Source: Gammaproteobacteria bacterium (GTDB lineage: Bacteria; Pseudomonadota; Gammaproteobacteria; Pseudomonadales; Pseudohongiellaceae). Taken from it: a stretch of 38,848 bases of DNA. This document shows, one piece after another, positions 17,532 to 25,164 of the stretch (positions within the stretch are counted from its first letter, which is position 1; the number at the start of each line of letters is the position of its first letter). Under the pieces are notes generated by a model. That model had not been told where the DNA came from. It made no database searches and was given only the letters and a program-made list of their open reading frames with translations. The translations under genes were made by a program, and so were the position numbers. The DNA lies in contig PWQG01000365.1 of the NCBI GenBank assembly GCA_003556835.1, forward strand, positions 1 to 38,848, read 5' to 3'.

Positions 17532-18188
17532 TCAGCCTCCGGACAGGAACGTGCACAACTGGTGCGCCAGCGTCCGGTCCACATCCTGGTTGACGAACGA
17601 GGCAAGCTCGTCCAACGGCACCAGATGCACTGCCTGTGATTCCCACCCCATGTCGGCCGGATTTCCACCCAGACGTCGGGCCAGGTAGTAGCGCGTCACG
17701 GATTTGCTTCGTGTCGAATCAGCGAGAAATCCAGTCAACTCGACGCGCAAGCCGCTCTCTTCGAAAACCTCTTTGAGCGCATTGGCCCGGAGTGCAGCGC
17801 GCTCAATGCTCTCGCAGGTGCCCTTCGGGAAGGTATTGACATACCCCCAGAACTGATTGGTGGGAGAAACCACCCAGACTCGTCGATCAGGCTCCACGAT
17901 TATCGCGCCTGACGCGGATCGCATGTCGGCTGGGGCCTCGAAAGGCGGCTCGTCGAAATACAAGCCCTCCGTCAGACTCCTCCAACCCTCATTGCTGAAC
18001 GGAGCATCCTGCCATGAGTCAAAAGGAACACCATGAAGCTGATCCGGCATTCGGCCGGCTGGAACCACCGTCGCCAGCAGTGATGTCTCTTGCCATGTCG
18101 ATAGCGCCGTTGGTTGGTTCGGCGTCCGGATTTCCACTGGATGACCGTCGTGACGAGGGCGCGGATGTCGAATTGTCATCTTTTCCAT
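17532..18188 (-). CDS. Nudix hydrolase
   Basis: 218 aa. A Nudix box runs from FPKGTCESIERAALRANA into LKEVFEESGL: the PKG entry, the KEVFEESG core with the metal-binding glutamates, and a slightly lengthened segment before it. I have seen the same lengthening in the Nudix branch whose members continue with SVTRYYLARRLGG and GWESQAVHLVP, both present here. Nudix enzymes cleave nucleoside diphosphates linked to another group; the substrate cannot be read from the sequence. The N-terminal ~90 residues are variable and their start is uncertain. It converges with the 17087 gene. A Nudix enzyme in the same stretch as a RyR/TrkA-N channel-like protein invites the idea of turnover of a nucleotide signal, but they are about 10 kb apart and a link is speculation. 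Confidence 0.85.
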   Translation of the reverse strand: MEKMTIRHPRPRHDGHPVEIRTPNQPTALSTWQETSLLATVVPAGRMPDQLHGVPFDSWQDAPFSNEGWRSLTEGLYFDEPPFEAPADMRSASGAIIVEPDRRVWVVSPTNQFWGYVNTFPKGTCESIERAALRANALKEVFEESGLRVELTGFLADSTRSKSVTRYYLARRLGGNPADMGWESQAVHLVPLDELASFVNQDVDRTLAHQLCTFLSGG

Positions 18189-18259
18189 CTCTCTCGATCA
18201 CGGTAATCAGAAGACTTCTATACTGAAAATAGAGCATAGCGCAACATAGCGGAGTGCCA

Positions 18260-18838
18260 ATGAGATTCCTGCTGCTGTCTCTGATCCTGACCGGACCAGC
18301 TCTAGCCGATCTGGCCCCGGTGGTCGTACCCAGAATAGGCCCCTGCCCTTCTGGCTATTCCTCCTCGGGCGATTACTGCCGCCCGGGCCCTTCAGCCAGA
18401 TTTGCTGTGGAGCGAGTGGGCCCATGCCCGTCGGGCTATTCAACCTCGGGAGCATTTTGCCTGGCCACAGGCGACAACAGCCGGCATGCGATACAGCGGA
18501 GCGGTAGTTGCCCCGCCGGATACGCCAGTTCAGGCGCCTACTGCCTGCAAAATCGCGGGCACACAGCCCCTCAGACCGAACAGCCAGAGCTCATTGCAAG
18601 AGCGCTTCCCCGAATCGGACCCTGCCCTTCCGGCTATTCCAGTTCTGGCGACTTTTGCCGCCCTGGCTCCGCGGCGCGGTTTGCGGTTGAAAGAGTTGGC
18701 ACCTGTCCGTCCGGCTATTCAAGTTCAGGCGCTTACTGTCTCGCAAACTCAGCTACCAGTCGGCACGCACTGCCCCGTTCTGGTTCGTGTCCATCCGGGT
18801 ACACGACTTCTGGTGCCTACTGTTTAAGCTCCAATTGA
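18260..18838 (+). CDS. Secreted cysteine-rich repeat protein
   Basis: 192 aa from ATG 18260, with GGAG five bases upstream; the track's GTG start two codons earlier is less likely. Residues 1-16 (MRFLLLSLILTGPALA) are a signal peptide with an AxA-like cleavage site. The rest is six repeats of the pattern G-x-CPSGY-x-SSG-x-YC, each with two cysteines. They are arranged as a block of three that has been duplicated: the first ~75 residues match the second ~75 almost position by position (RIGPCPSGYSSSGDYCRPG against RIGPCPSGYSSSGDFCRPG). Paired cysteines suggest disulfide-bonded hairpins outside the cytoplasm. I know no function for it. It appears as a single gene after a long divergent region. 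Confidence 0.75.
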   Translation: MRFLLLSLILTGPALADLAPVVVPRIGPCPSGYSSSGDYCRPGPSARFAVERVGPCPSGYSTSGAFCLATGDNSRHAIQRSGSCPAGYASSGAYCLQNRGHTAPQTEQPELIARALPRIGPCPSGYSSSGDFCRPGSAARFAVERVGTCPSGYSSSGAYCLANSATSRHALPRSGSCPSGYTTSGAYCLSSN

Positions 18839-19177
18839 CGTTGACCAACAATGGCGTCTCGCCCGAAACCATCCAGCCACCCCCGTTCCCGGCTATAGCG
18901 AAACCGCTCGAGAGCCCATCGGCACCATGGCACCAGCCAGCAACCAGCGGCCAGATACGCAAAACCGCCAAGGCCAGCTCCTTGTCAGGGGCACCAAACC
19001 CGGGGCGTGGCTAGTGGAAGGATTGATCAATCAATGCCTGCAAAGACCGACGCGCTGCTGAAATTCACCTGGTGCTCACGGTCTTGTAGCCTGAATGGAG
19101 ACATGGGGCAAAGAGCGGCAGGTAAAACAACATCGTTCAGAATACTTCGCTCTCGGTTAAAGCGCGCCTGAGGGGGT

Positions 19178-19267
19178 GTGATTGCCGACGCGAACTATTC
19201 CGCCGGCACAGCGTACAGCCCGCCCATTCATGCGCATCCATTCGGCAGCTGTCGCGTCGTTGGATAG
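19178..19267 (+). pseudogene. Short ORF or remnant ending C-R-V-V-G-stop
   Basis: 29 codons from a GTG behind AGGGGG, ending FGSCRVVG then TAG. Its last residues recall those of the frames ending at 19487 and 20080. It is too short for a confident gene call and could be a surviving 3' end of a lost gene. Confidence 0.3.
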
Positions 19268-19406
19268 ACCTTTTCCCAACAGATCGGCGCATTTTTTATG
19301 TAACAACCTCGGGTAGCTCGAGGCTGACCGGAGTTGATGTCAAACGTCAAGCTGACACGACACTGGGTACCGTTGGAATTCGCGGAAAAGGGCGGTTATA
19401 GTTCCT

Positions 19407-19487
19407 ATGCATATATACGGTGGTGACTGGCAGACGTTCTATGACCTCAAAAAAGCGGAGCGTTTCAAGTGTAGCGTTGTCGGATAG
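19407..19487 (+). pseudogene. Short ORF or remnant ending F-K-C-S-V-V-G-stop
   Basis: 26 codons (MHIYGGDWQTFYDLKKAERF and on) ending GTTGTCGGATAG. The frame is open further upstream without an ATG. The ending FYDLKKAERFKCSVVG closely matches FYHLKEALCFKCNVVG at 20033-20080, so this is a real coding relationship. A +1 shift from the 19337 ORF could join them into one protein of about 54 aa. Confidence 0.4.
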
Positions 19488-19557
19488 ACAGCTCTGCGGT
19501 CTGCCAATCCGAATGAATAAAGCTCATCAGGAACACACCTTCGACACGCGCACGTAA

Positions 19558-19854
19558 CTAATCTAACTCAAGTCCATAATTGATTTCGTAGGGGTCCGTT
19601 GATGTGATGCTTTCTCCATCCTCGAAATCAAGGGGCAGGTGGTTTGCTGCAAACTCTGCGAGATAACCATTTCCCTCTTCCATGTTGCTATCGACAAACT
19701 CTTCGACTGTCATATCGCCGAGTTCGGATTTGATACCTTCTCTTGCAGACTCATCACTCATTGCTTCTTCAATCACCGCAATCAGATCTTCTCTGCTGAT
19801 ATCGATATACGCAGTGTAGTCTGTATAGTAATTCTCAATTCGTTTTAATAACAC
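19558..19854 (-). CDS. Small acidic hypothetical protein
   Basis: 98 aa, starting at a GTG preceded by AAAGGAGCAACACG, a good ribosome site. Composition is acidic and AT-rich, with EDLIAVIEEAMSDESAREGI helical and no membrane segment. I recognise no family. It is an isolated gene on the minus strand, flanked on both sides (about 19471 and 20069) by the repeated plus-strand sequence GTTGTCGGATAG. This raises the possibility that it came in as a cassette. There is no neighbour within 400 bp on the same strand to suggest a role. Confidence 0.6.
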   Translation of the reverse strand: MLLKRIENYYTDYTAYIDISREDLIAVIEEAMSDESAREGIKSELGDMTVEEFVDSNMEEGNGYLAEFAANHLPLDFEDGESITSTDPYEINYGLELD

Positions 19855-19918
19855 CGTGTTGCTCCTTTCAGAACTCGTTACTCTGAATGTAATTCAAACC
19901 ATATTTATCGGTCACTAA

Positions 19919-20080
19919 TACGGTGGGCGATCGCGTTATCCGTTAACAAGTAGCCTGGATCATAATCCGTTCGATTTTTTTCAATATTTTTTCGAAACGA
20001 ACAATCCCGATGCCGGAGCACAACTTTCATTTTATCATCTCAAAGAAGCACTGTGCTTTAAATGTAATGTTGTCGGATAG
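19919..20080 (+). pseudogene. Gene 3'-end remnant ending F-K-C-N-V-V-G-stop
   Basis: An open frame without a start codon reads DHNPFDFFQYFFETNNPDAG and ends FYHLKEALCFKCNVVG. The end resembles that of the 19407-19487 frame at protein and DNA level. I read it as the tail of a lost gene of the same family. The rest of 19855-20307 is AT-rich and shows no full gene. Confidence 0.35.
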
Positions 20081-20165
20081 CATTCAGACTGCTACGTGAC
20101 ACTAATCAGCTATTCAGTGCTGCTGCTCTCAGCTCATTCGCAAGAACTAACGGCACAACCTCATC

Positions 20166-20309
20166 CTATTCTCCGTCATAGCACAACACGTACACGTGAC
20201 GCCCTTCATCAAAGTAGAAGTCCTCTACGTCGCGAAACTCATTCATTCCGGACACGCCCGAGAGCCCTTCAGTGACGACCCTGCACTCCCAATGACTGAT
20301 TTTTTGATC
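20166..20309 (-). pseudogene. Possible short ORF or C-terminal gene fragment
   Basis: The minus-strand frame reads DQKISHWECRVV, then EFRDVEDFYFDEGRHVYVLC, then YDGE and TAG at 20166. Its amino-acid pattern looks translated. An ATG at 20246 gives only 26 aa and has no clear ribosome site. The frame runs into the end of the 20308-20604 gene in another phase. It is more likely a degraded gene end than an active gene. Confidence 0.3.
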
Positions 20310-20604
20310 AGCCGTGTTCAGCAGTTGGCCTGTTGGCGCGTTCAGGGTGCTGGTCCCACAGCACCAAACGGCGTTTAAGGCGACATTCCAGCCGGGATCG
20401 GAGCTCCGGGAGGCTCAGGCCGTCCAGATACACCAACTCCGATCTCACCCACTGATACAGCGCCGTCCGGTTGTCCTTGGCCTGGCCCCGACTCAGGCAA
20501 ATGATTCGGTCGGTGCCTGACTCCATGCCGCAGTAAAACCAGAGATGGGCGACCAGCCTTGCCACGAGTTCGTCCCGCGTGTCGTTGTCGGTCAACTTGC
20601 CCAT
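20308..20604 (-). CDS. Hypothetical protein of the integrative element
   Basis: 98 aa from ATG 20604 (MGKLTDNDTRDELV), with AGGAGACC eight bases upstream; the longer track ORF is not needed. The chain is helical and basic toward the end, with no membrane segment and no recognised domain. It is the last gene of a leftward series (excisionase-like gene, integrase, 154-aa protein, DUF3883 protein, 124-aa protein, this one) with short gaps and good ribosome sites throughout, so it is probably co-transcribed. Its role is unknown. Confidence 0.65.
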   Translation of the reverse strand: MGKLTDNDTRDELVARLVAHLWFYCGMESGTDRIICLSRGQAKDNRTALYQWVRSELVYLDGLSLPELRSRLECRLKRRLVLWDQHPERANRPTAEHG

Positions 20605-20651
20605 GAAACGGTCTCCTGTCCCCTGCTCTGCATCGCTTTCAATCTGAGCAC

Positions 20652-21026
20652 TCAGGCCCGCCCACTCCACGATGGGTAGGTAGCGGCAGTGGCATTCCGC
20701 GCCGAGACTTCGGACCACAACTGGAAATGATTCAGCGCCCGCTTGTGTGCTTGCTGATACAAGCGCACCCAGTCCAGCATCCCGGCCGGCAAGTCACCGC
20801 GGTAGTCCTGACGGATCACCGGCAGCAGCCATTTCCGGCCGGCAGCGGTGATGCGGGCGGTGGCGAGGAACGGATCGGCGTCGAGAAACACCGACCACTC
20901 GCTTGAGATGACGACCTTGTAGGCCATCTCCAGGTCGGTCAAGGTTCCGTGCTGCTCGCGCGCGGCGAAGATCGCCGGATTGACCTGAAATTCAGGGGTT
21001 TTCGGGCGAGGGATGTGCGTTTCCAT
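20652..21026 (-). CDS. Hypothetical protein of the integrative element
   Basis: 124 aa. AAAGGAGACTGACC precedes the ATG, a strong ribosome site. The chain is probably alpha-helical, with several Trp residues (SSEWSVFLDADPFLATARIT, WLLPVIRQDYRGDLPAGMLDW) and no signal peptide. I know no named family. It follows the DUF3883 gene after 39 bp on the same strand and is followed by the 98-aa gene after about 47 bp, so it belongs to the integrase operon. Its presence between accessory genes suggests a cargo or maintenance function, but nothing more can be said from the sequence. Confidence 0.7.
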   Translation of the reverse strand: METHIPRPKTPEFQVNPAIFAAREQHGTLTDLEMAYKVVISSEWSVFLDADPFLATARITAAGRKWLLPVIRQDYRGDLPAGMLDWVRLYQQAHKRALNHFQLWSEVSARNATAATYPSWSGRA

Positions 21027-21065
21027 GGTCAGTCTCCTTTGTCGAGTTTCAGTGGGTGCGTTGGA

Positions 21066-22739
21066 TTACTCGCTGTCTTCGGGGTGGTCCGGGTCTTTAC
21101 AGGGCGACTTGCTGGCCTCATCACCCTCGACCCCCTCGAACTCCTCCCACTGCCCTTCCAGAATCCGCGCCCAATCCGTGGGGCTGACGACCTGGTTGAT
21201 CTGACGAATCACCACCAGCTTCTCTCGGGCGGGCAGCACCGCGCTGGGGTTGCGAATGGCCGCATAGCGCTCGCCCTCAGGGGTACACAGGATCAGGATC
21301 AGCCAGTAGCGATCGCCCAACGCTTTAGCCCGCGCCCACTGCTTTTCGGTCATGCTGAACTGCTGGCCAGGGCGCACGCTCTTGGTCTCGATGGCCCATT
21401 CCGGCTCATCGCGGCGCTCGACGATGCCGTAGTCGTAGCCGCAACCATCGGCCGTGCGGTCGATCAGTTGACCCGGTCGCGGCCAGCCATACCGGGCATG
21501 GACCTGCTCAAAGCTCTGCTCGGCCTGCCGTCCGGTTCGAGTCCGCGCGTACGGTTTCTTGCTGGGTTGGCGACGGGAATGATCGGAACGACCATAGGGC
21601 TCGATATAGCCGTGCTCCAGCTCCGGCGTGGGGTCGATGCTCAAGCCCGCACACGCTGCCTTGAGTTCGCTGACCGTGTCGGTCGCTGCCCTCGGCAGAC
21701 TGACCAGCCTCGGCTCATCGGTGGTCCGAAGGAGACGACAGTGGGTCTTGATGGCCATGCAGCAGCGCGCCATCAAGGTCAACTCGCTGTTGAGTCCGTG
21801 GGGCTCGCGGTTATGAAAGCTGATCGCCTGGACCAGCTGCCCGGCCACAGTGGTGCCCTCACCGGGCCGATGGGACCAGCGACCGGCAAAGGCATCCCGC
21901 CAGATCCGCTCAACGGTCGGATCCAGGCTGATGGTGACGGCGGCAGCGGCCAGGGCTCCGGGTGCCGCCAATTCGGCGGGAACCGACAACGATTTCATCG
22001 CTTGCATGCCACGGCGCTGGGAGCGCTTCTTGCAGGCAAAGCGCTGCAGTTTGCAGGCGCGGCGCGCGATGGTTCTGACCAGTTCATGGTTGGTGCGGTG
22101 AGAGATCGTGACCGGCTGGAGCCGGGGAATCCGCCCCACCAGGCTGGCTTTGGGCCGAAAGAGATCCGGGCTGAGCCGCACCTTCTTGCACTCACGAACC
22201 GCCATCAGCAGATCCGGAATGGACACCGGGCGCGGTGCGTCGGTCAACCAGGGCTCGATGCCGCGCTCGCGACACTCCGTGACATGGCGGACGATCGCCA
22301 GGCCCGACTGAAACAGATAGTGCTGGTAGTCGTGGCGCACGGTAATCAGCTTGTAGCCGGTATGGCGAGTGCTCTCGGCCAGCAACCAACCGGCCGGGTC
22401 GATACGCCCATCCTCGTGCCGGAACCAGTGACTTTCATTGAAGGCACGCCACAGCTCAATACTGACCGGATCGAGCGCCAGACTGACCAACGCCGCGCCC
22501 AGGATCCCGGAGGAAAACAACCGCCGCCGCGGGTGCAGCGAGTCGAGCAGACGAATCTCATCGTCGTAGACGTCGCGGGCTTTTTCCAGGTTGACCGGGA
22601 CCTCGGTCTGCTGCCAGGCCTGGGGCACACCGCGGATGGCCAGGGTCAGGGCCTTGTCGATGTTGCTCTTGCGGAACAGCGGGCTGATGAATCCATTCAT
22701 CGGCTCCGGACGCTGCCCGGAGTGGTTTTGAATCCTCAT
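21066..22739 (-). CDS. DUF3883-type (PD-(D/E)XK-like) nuclease-domain protein
   Basis: 557 aa from ATG 22739 (MRIQNHSGQR), which has AAGGAGGATTCC upstream and overlaps the previous gene's stop as ATGA. The first ~400 residues are helical and contain two loosely similar segments (ALVSLALDPVSIELWRAFNE and AAVTISLDPTVERIWRDAFA), suggesting an internal duplication. The last ~150 residues look like DUF3883: GRQAEQSFEQVHARYGW, then GCGYDYGIVERR, EWAIETKSV and QFSMTEKQWARAKALGDRYW. The D...E-x-K arrangement is that of restriction-like nucleases. DUF3883 domains are common in defence proteins. Here the gene lies in the integrase operon, so it could protect the element or its host. Activity is inferred from motifs. 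Confidence 0.75.
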   Translation of the reverse strand: MRIQNHSGQRPEPMNGFISPLFRKSNIDKALTLAIRGVPQAWQQTEVPVNLEKARDVYDDEIRLLDSLHPRRRLFSSGILGAALVSLALDPVSIELWRAFNESHWFRHEDGRIDPAGWLLAESTRHTGYKLITVRHDYQHYLFQSGLAIVRHVTECRERGIEPWLTDAPRPVSIPDLLMAVRECKKVRLSPDLFRPKASLVGRIPRLQPVTISHRTNHELVRTIARRACKLQRFACKKRSQRRGMQAMKSLSVPAELAAPGALAAAAVTISLDPTVERIWRDAFAGRWSHRPGEGTTVAGQLVQAISFHNREPHGLNSELTLMARCCMAIKTHCRLLRTTDEPRLVSLPRAATDTVSELKAACAGLSIDPTPELEHGYIEPYGRSDHSRRQPSKKPYARTRTGRQAEQSFEQVHARYGWPRPGQLIDRTADGCGYDYGIVERRDEPEWAIETKSVRPGQQFSMTEKQWARAKALGDRYWLILILCTPEGERYAAIRNPSAVLPAREKLVVIRQINQVVSPTDWARILEGQWEEFEGVEGDEASKSPCKDPDHPEDSE

Positions 22740-23200
22740 GCGGAATCCTCCTTGAAAGATGCGGGGTTGACGTTGGGGGCTGAGAGATCGGCGCCCGAAA
22801 CTCGCCGAACAACGCGAGACTGGCTGGTGCGTGGCAGACACTCGGGCGTGTATTCCCAGAAGGGCTTTTCGAAATTCGATCGCTGGGCCCGGCGCGATGG
22901 CAGATCCAGCTCACCGCCCTGACCGGGGAAGGCGTCCAGCAGCAGCCGATGCAGGCGCTCTTCCAGCGCGACCAGCAGGTTGTCGACCGGATGAAGGGCG
23001 ATCTCTGCCAGCTGAATCCGCACCCAGTAACGCAGGGCGGCGTGATTGCAGTCTGGGGCTTCGGGCGCAAGCGCCCAGGCCAGATCACTCCCGGGCTGGA
23101 TGCGGAACACCGCTACCAGGTGCTCGGCCAGCAGCGAGACCTTGGGTCCGAGCAGACGGTAGGCGCCGCTCTGGCTAATGATGGATAGGCGGGTACTCAT
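22736..23200 (-). CDS. Hypothetical protein of the integrative element
   Basis: 154 aa, soluble, with a mixed helical pattern (GAYRLLGPKVSLLAEHLVAV, RYWVRIQLAEIALHPVDNLL) and a Pro/Ser-rich tail. AGAGGAAC lies about eight bases before the ATG. The end overlaps the start of the DUF3883 gene as ATGA, so the two are translationally coupled and may act together. It begins 12 bp after the integrase stop. I recognise no family; partnership with the DUF3883 protein is inferred from the overlap only. Confidence 0.7.
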   Translation of the reverse strand: MSTRLSIISQSGAYRLLGPKVSLLAEHLVAVFRIQPGSDLAWALAPEAPDCNHAALRYWVRIQLAEIALHPVDNLLVALEERLHRLLLDAFPGQGGELDLPSRRAQRSNFEKPFWEYTPECLPRTSQSRVVRRVSGADLSAPNVNPASFKEDSA

Positions 23201-23212
23201 GTCATGTTCCTC

Positions 23213-24457
23213 TTAGTGGCTATTCAATCGGGGCCCGCGCTCGGCCAGCAGGCGGCTCATGGCCGAGCCATCCTGGCGGGTCAGGTTGGGGACAAAACGG
23301 GAGTAGGTCTTGAACAGCATTTCGGTCGAGGTATGCCCCAGAATGCTGGCAATCCACTCCGGCGACTCTCCGGCCGCCAACATCAGCGTGGCCGTGGTGT
23401 GGCGAGTCTGATAAGGCCGTCGATAGGGCAGGTCGACATAGGCCAGCATCGGTCGCCAGACCCGCTTGACGAAATTGTTGGTGTCGATCGGCATGCCATT
23501 GCGGTTGCAAAAAACCCACTCATACCGACCGCCAGTGACCTTGTACTGGGCTTCCAGCGCTTCGCGCACGATTGGCAGCATCGGCACATCACGGACTGAC
23601 TCGTAGGTCTTGCCACCACTCTGAACCTCACCCTTGACCAGCGTCTCGCGGACCAGGATCAGGCCTGCATCAAAGTCAATGTTTTTCCAGCGCAGACCGT
23701 GCATCTCCCCGCTGCGCAGTCCGGAGAAAAACCGGACCGCCATGTAGTTCCGATAATCCGGGCGGACCTTTTCAAGGATCAGGTTGACCTCATCCAATGT
23801 GAAAGGATGGACCTCCGTCTTGAGCATCTTCAGTGGTTTGATGCCCTGAAACGCTTGCGGAAACTCGTAGCGATTCGCCGCCTCGTTCAGGATCTGGCGC
23901 AAGAAAGTCATGATCTTGTTGATCCGGTTGTTCCCCAAGCGCCGACCCGTGGGGCTCTGGTGTTTCGAGAGCTGCGCACGAAAGGCCAGCACATCCGCGC
24001 GCTTGATCGTCTCCACAGCACGGTCAGCAAAAGCCGGCAGCAGATACTTGCTCAGCACGCCCTCCACCGCTTCCAGGTGGGAGGGACGCCACTGCGGCGT
24101 GCACTCCATCTTCCAGGTGTCGGCGAAGTCCTTGAACAAAGGCGTGGACGGGACGAACTCCGGCGGAGCCACTGCCGGGACTGGGCCCGGCGTTGGTGCA
24201 GGCTGAGCAGAAGAACCATCCGAACCTGTAGCGGGACCATTCCTGAACTTGGCAGCCCTTTTGCTCCCCGGAAAAAGAGTCGCGTAGTCAAAGGTGCCGA
24301 GGCTGATTTCCTCCAAGACCTTCTTCAACAAGCTCTCCACCTTCCGGCGATTCCGCGGGGTGTCCTCTAGCGAGGTGTACTCCCGGCAGCGCTTTCCAAG
24401 ATAGGAAAAGTCGAGGTACAGGCGCCCGGTCTCGGGCCTGGTTCTTACCTTACCCAT
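23213..24457 (-). CDS. int: Tyrosine-type site-specific integrase
   Basis: 414 aa. Residues 1-65 are an arm-DNA-binding domain of the DUF3596 type (GRLYLDFSYLGKRCRE, then GTFDYATLFPGS). The core-binding domain spans about 105-200. The catalytic domain has Arg248 (SGLRSGEM), Arg352 (YQTRHTTAT, with Tyr in place of the first His of HxxR, as in many relatives), His375 (ILGHTS) and the nucleophile Tyr385 (FKTYSRF), so it looks active. It would recombine an attP with a chromosomal attB. The gene follows an excisionase-like gene and is followed closely by cargo genes on the same strand. The tRNA-Met at 35603 is 11 kb away, and I found no direct repeat that proves this element's own ends. Confidence 0.93.
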   Translation of the reverse strand: MGKVRTRPETGRLYLDFSYLGKRCREYTSLEDTPRNRRKVESLLKKVLEEISLGTFDYATLFPGSKRAAKFRNGPATGSDGSSAQPAPTPGPVPAVAPPEFVPSTPLFKDFADTWKMECTPQWRPSHLEAVEGVLSKYLLPAFADRAVETIKRADVLAFRAQLSKHQSPTGRRLGNNRINKIMTFLRQILNEAANRYEFPQAFQGIKPLKMLKTEVHPFTLDEVNLILEKVRPDYRNYMAVRFFSGLRSGEMHGLRWKNIDFDAGLILVRETLVKGEVQSGGKTYESVRDVPMLPIVREALEAQYKVTGGRYEWVFCNRNGMPIDTNNFVKRVWRPMLAYVDLPYRRPYQTRHTTATLMLAAGESPEWIASILGHTSTEMLFKTYSRFVPNLTRQDGSAMSRLLAERGPRLNSH

Positions 24458-24467
24458 GCTCGGTCAC

Positions 24468-24815
24468 CTACCTATTGGCCGACAGGTCGACAGGGCTTTT
24501 TACTTTCGGCATCGACCTCCCTGATCCCGGACGCCGACGGACGCCTTTGCGGTCGTCCTCCGCATTCGCAGGCAACCCATCATGATCAGGATGCTCGACT
24601 GAGGCTTCAGTCAGCGGAGCGTGCTCCAGGGAATACTTGACCATGTCCCGCTCGATGGCATCCCAGTAGTAAAGGATCTTGCGCCCACCAAAAGGGCGGA
24701 AGTAGTGGATGCCTTCGTGCAGGACAGAGTCGTTCAGCCGATTGCGGATGGTCCGCTCGTCGTAATGAATGCGCTCGGACAGCTGCGCGGTGGTAATATA
24801 CTCTCTGTTCATCAT
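24468..24815 (-). CDS. Excisionase-like (AlpA/Xis-type) DNA-binding protein
   Basis: 115 aa; the second ATG (24812) has the better distance to GGAGGACG. The N-terminal ~65 residues are a MerR/AlpA-like winged helix (ITTAQLSERIHYDERTIRNR, then GIHYFRPFGGRKILYYWDAI), the type used by recombination directionality factors. The rest is a polar, basic tail. The stop is 10 bp before the integrase start, so the two are co-transcribed, as is usual for int/xis pairs. It is divergent from an XRE repressor gene across a region with two direct repeats, the likely control point of the element. Confidence 0.8.
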   Translation of the reverse strand: MMNREYITTAQLSERIHYDERTIRNRLNDSVLHEGIHYFRPFGGRKILYYWDAIERDMVKYSLEHAPLTEASVEHPDHDGLPANAEDDRKGVRRRPGSGRSMPKVKSPVDLSANR

Positions 24816-24884
24816 CGTCCTCCAATGTTGATGGAACCGCCTAAACGTCGACTTAATTCAACGCTTGAGGGTTATTATGGGCCT

Positions 24885-24916
24885 CTTTTGTTGATTGTCA
24901 ACCCCTTTTGTTGATT
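24885..24916. promoter_or_regulatory. Direct repeats in the xis-XRE divergent region, probable repressor operators
   Basis: CTTTTGTTGATT occurs twice, at 24885-24896 and 24905-24916, 20 bp apart (about two helical turns). The first overlaps a small palindrome, GTTGATTGTCAAC (24890-24902). Lying between divergent xis and XRE genes, these are good candidates for binding by the XRE protein. Confidence 0.6.
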
Positions 24917-24936
24917 TTTTTGAACGCTCGTCGAAA

Positions 24937-25164
24937 ATGATCAGATTCAAGCTGAAGCAGCAGATCGCCGACAAGGAATTCCGCGAGAAGCGCCGGATCA
25001 GCCTTCAGGAAGTGGCGGACGCCACCGAGATCAACCGGGGAACGCTTTCGAAAATGCTCAACCAGCACGGGGCCGTGGTTCGCACCGACGTACTGGACAA
25101 GCTGTGCACTTACCTGGACTGTCGTCTGGAAGACCTGGCGGAGTTCCTTCCTGACGAGAAGTAG
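24937..25164 (+). CDS. XRE-family (Cro/C1-type) regulator
   Basis: 75 aa from ATG 24937 (MIRFKLKQQIADKEF). The track start at 24895 lies within the operator repeats and is unlikely. The whole chain is one helix-turn-helix domain: ISLQEVADATEINRGTLSKM is the HTH, and LDKLCTYLDCRLEDLAEFLP is the usual C-terminal part of the short YozG/HTH_26 type. It is divergent from the excisionase-integrase operon and probably represses it through the CTTTTGTTGATT repeats just upstream. No strong ribosome site is visible; translation may start near the 5' end of the message. Confidence 0.85.
   Translation: MIRFKLKQQIADKEFREKRRISLQEVADATEINRGTLSKMLNQHGAVVRTDVLDKLCTYLDCRLEDLAEFLPDEK

Larger units (their letters stand above)
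18839..19557. other. Gene-poor stretch with short coding-like remnants
   Basis: No full gene is supported here. A proline-rich frame at 18840-19014 has no convincing start. Coding-like pieces lie at 19178-19267, 19337-19426 (starting MSNVKLTRHWVPLEF, ending YAYIRW) and 19407-19487. The last two overlap in different frames and could be one small gene split by a frameshift. TGGCAGAC and GTCTGCCA face each other across about 60 bp near 19428 and 19499. Confidence 0.5.

Noticed and set aside
18787-19014. Proline-rich plus-strand ORF of 75 aa
   Set aside because: It starts inside the Cys-rich gene in another frame, has no ribosome site and is low in complexity.
19178-20080. GTTGTCGGATAG repeats considered as integron attC sites
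   Set aside because: Core sequences GTTRRRY and RYYYAAC do not pair properly at these places, no integron integrase is visible, and the match is better explained at protein level. Left open as a finding rather than called.
20949-22922. Long plus-strand ORF of 657 aa
   Set aside because: It is the antisense shadow of the DUF3883 gene and its neighbours, which have ribosome sites, overlapping starts and recognisable motifs.
23213-24457. tRNA-Met considered as attachment site of this integrase
   Set aside because: The gene is 11 kb from the tRNA with unrelated operons between, and no copy of the tRNA 3' end was found near the integrase.
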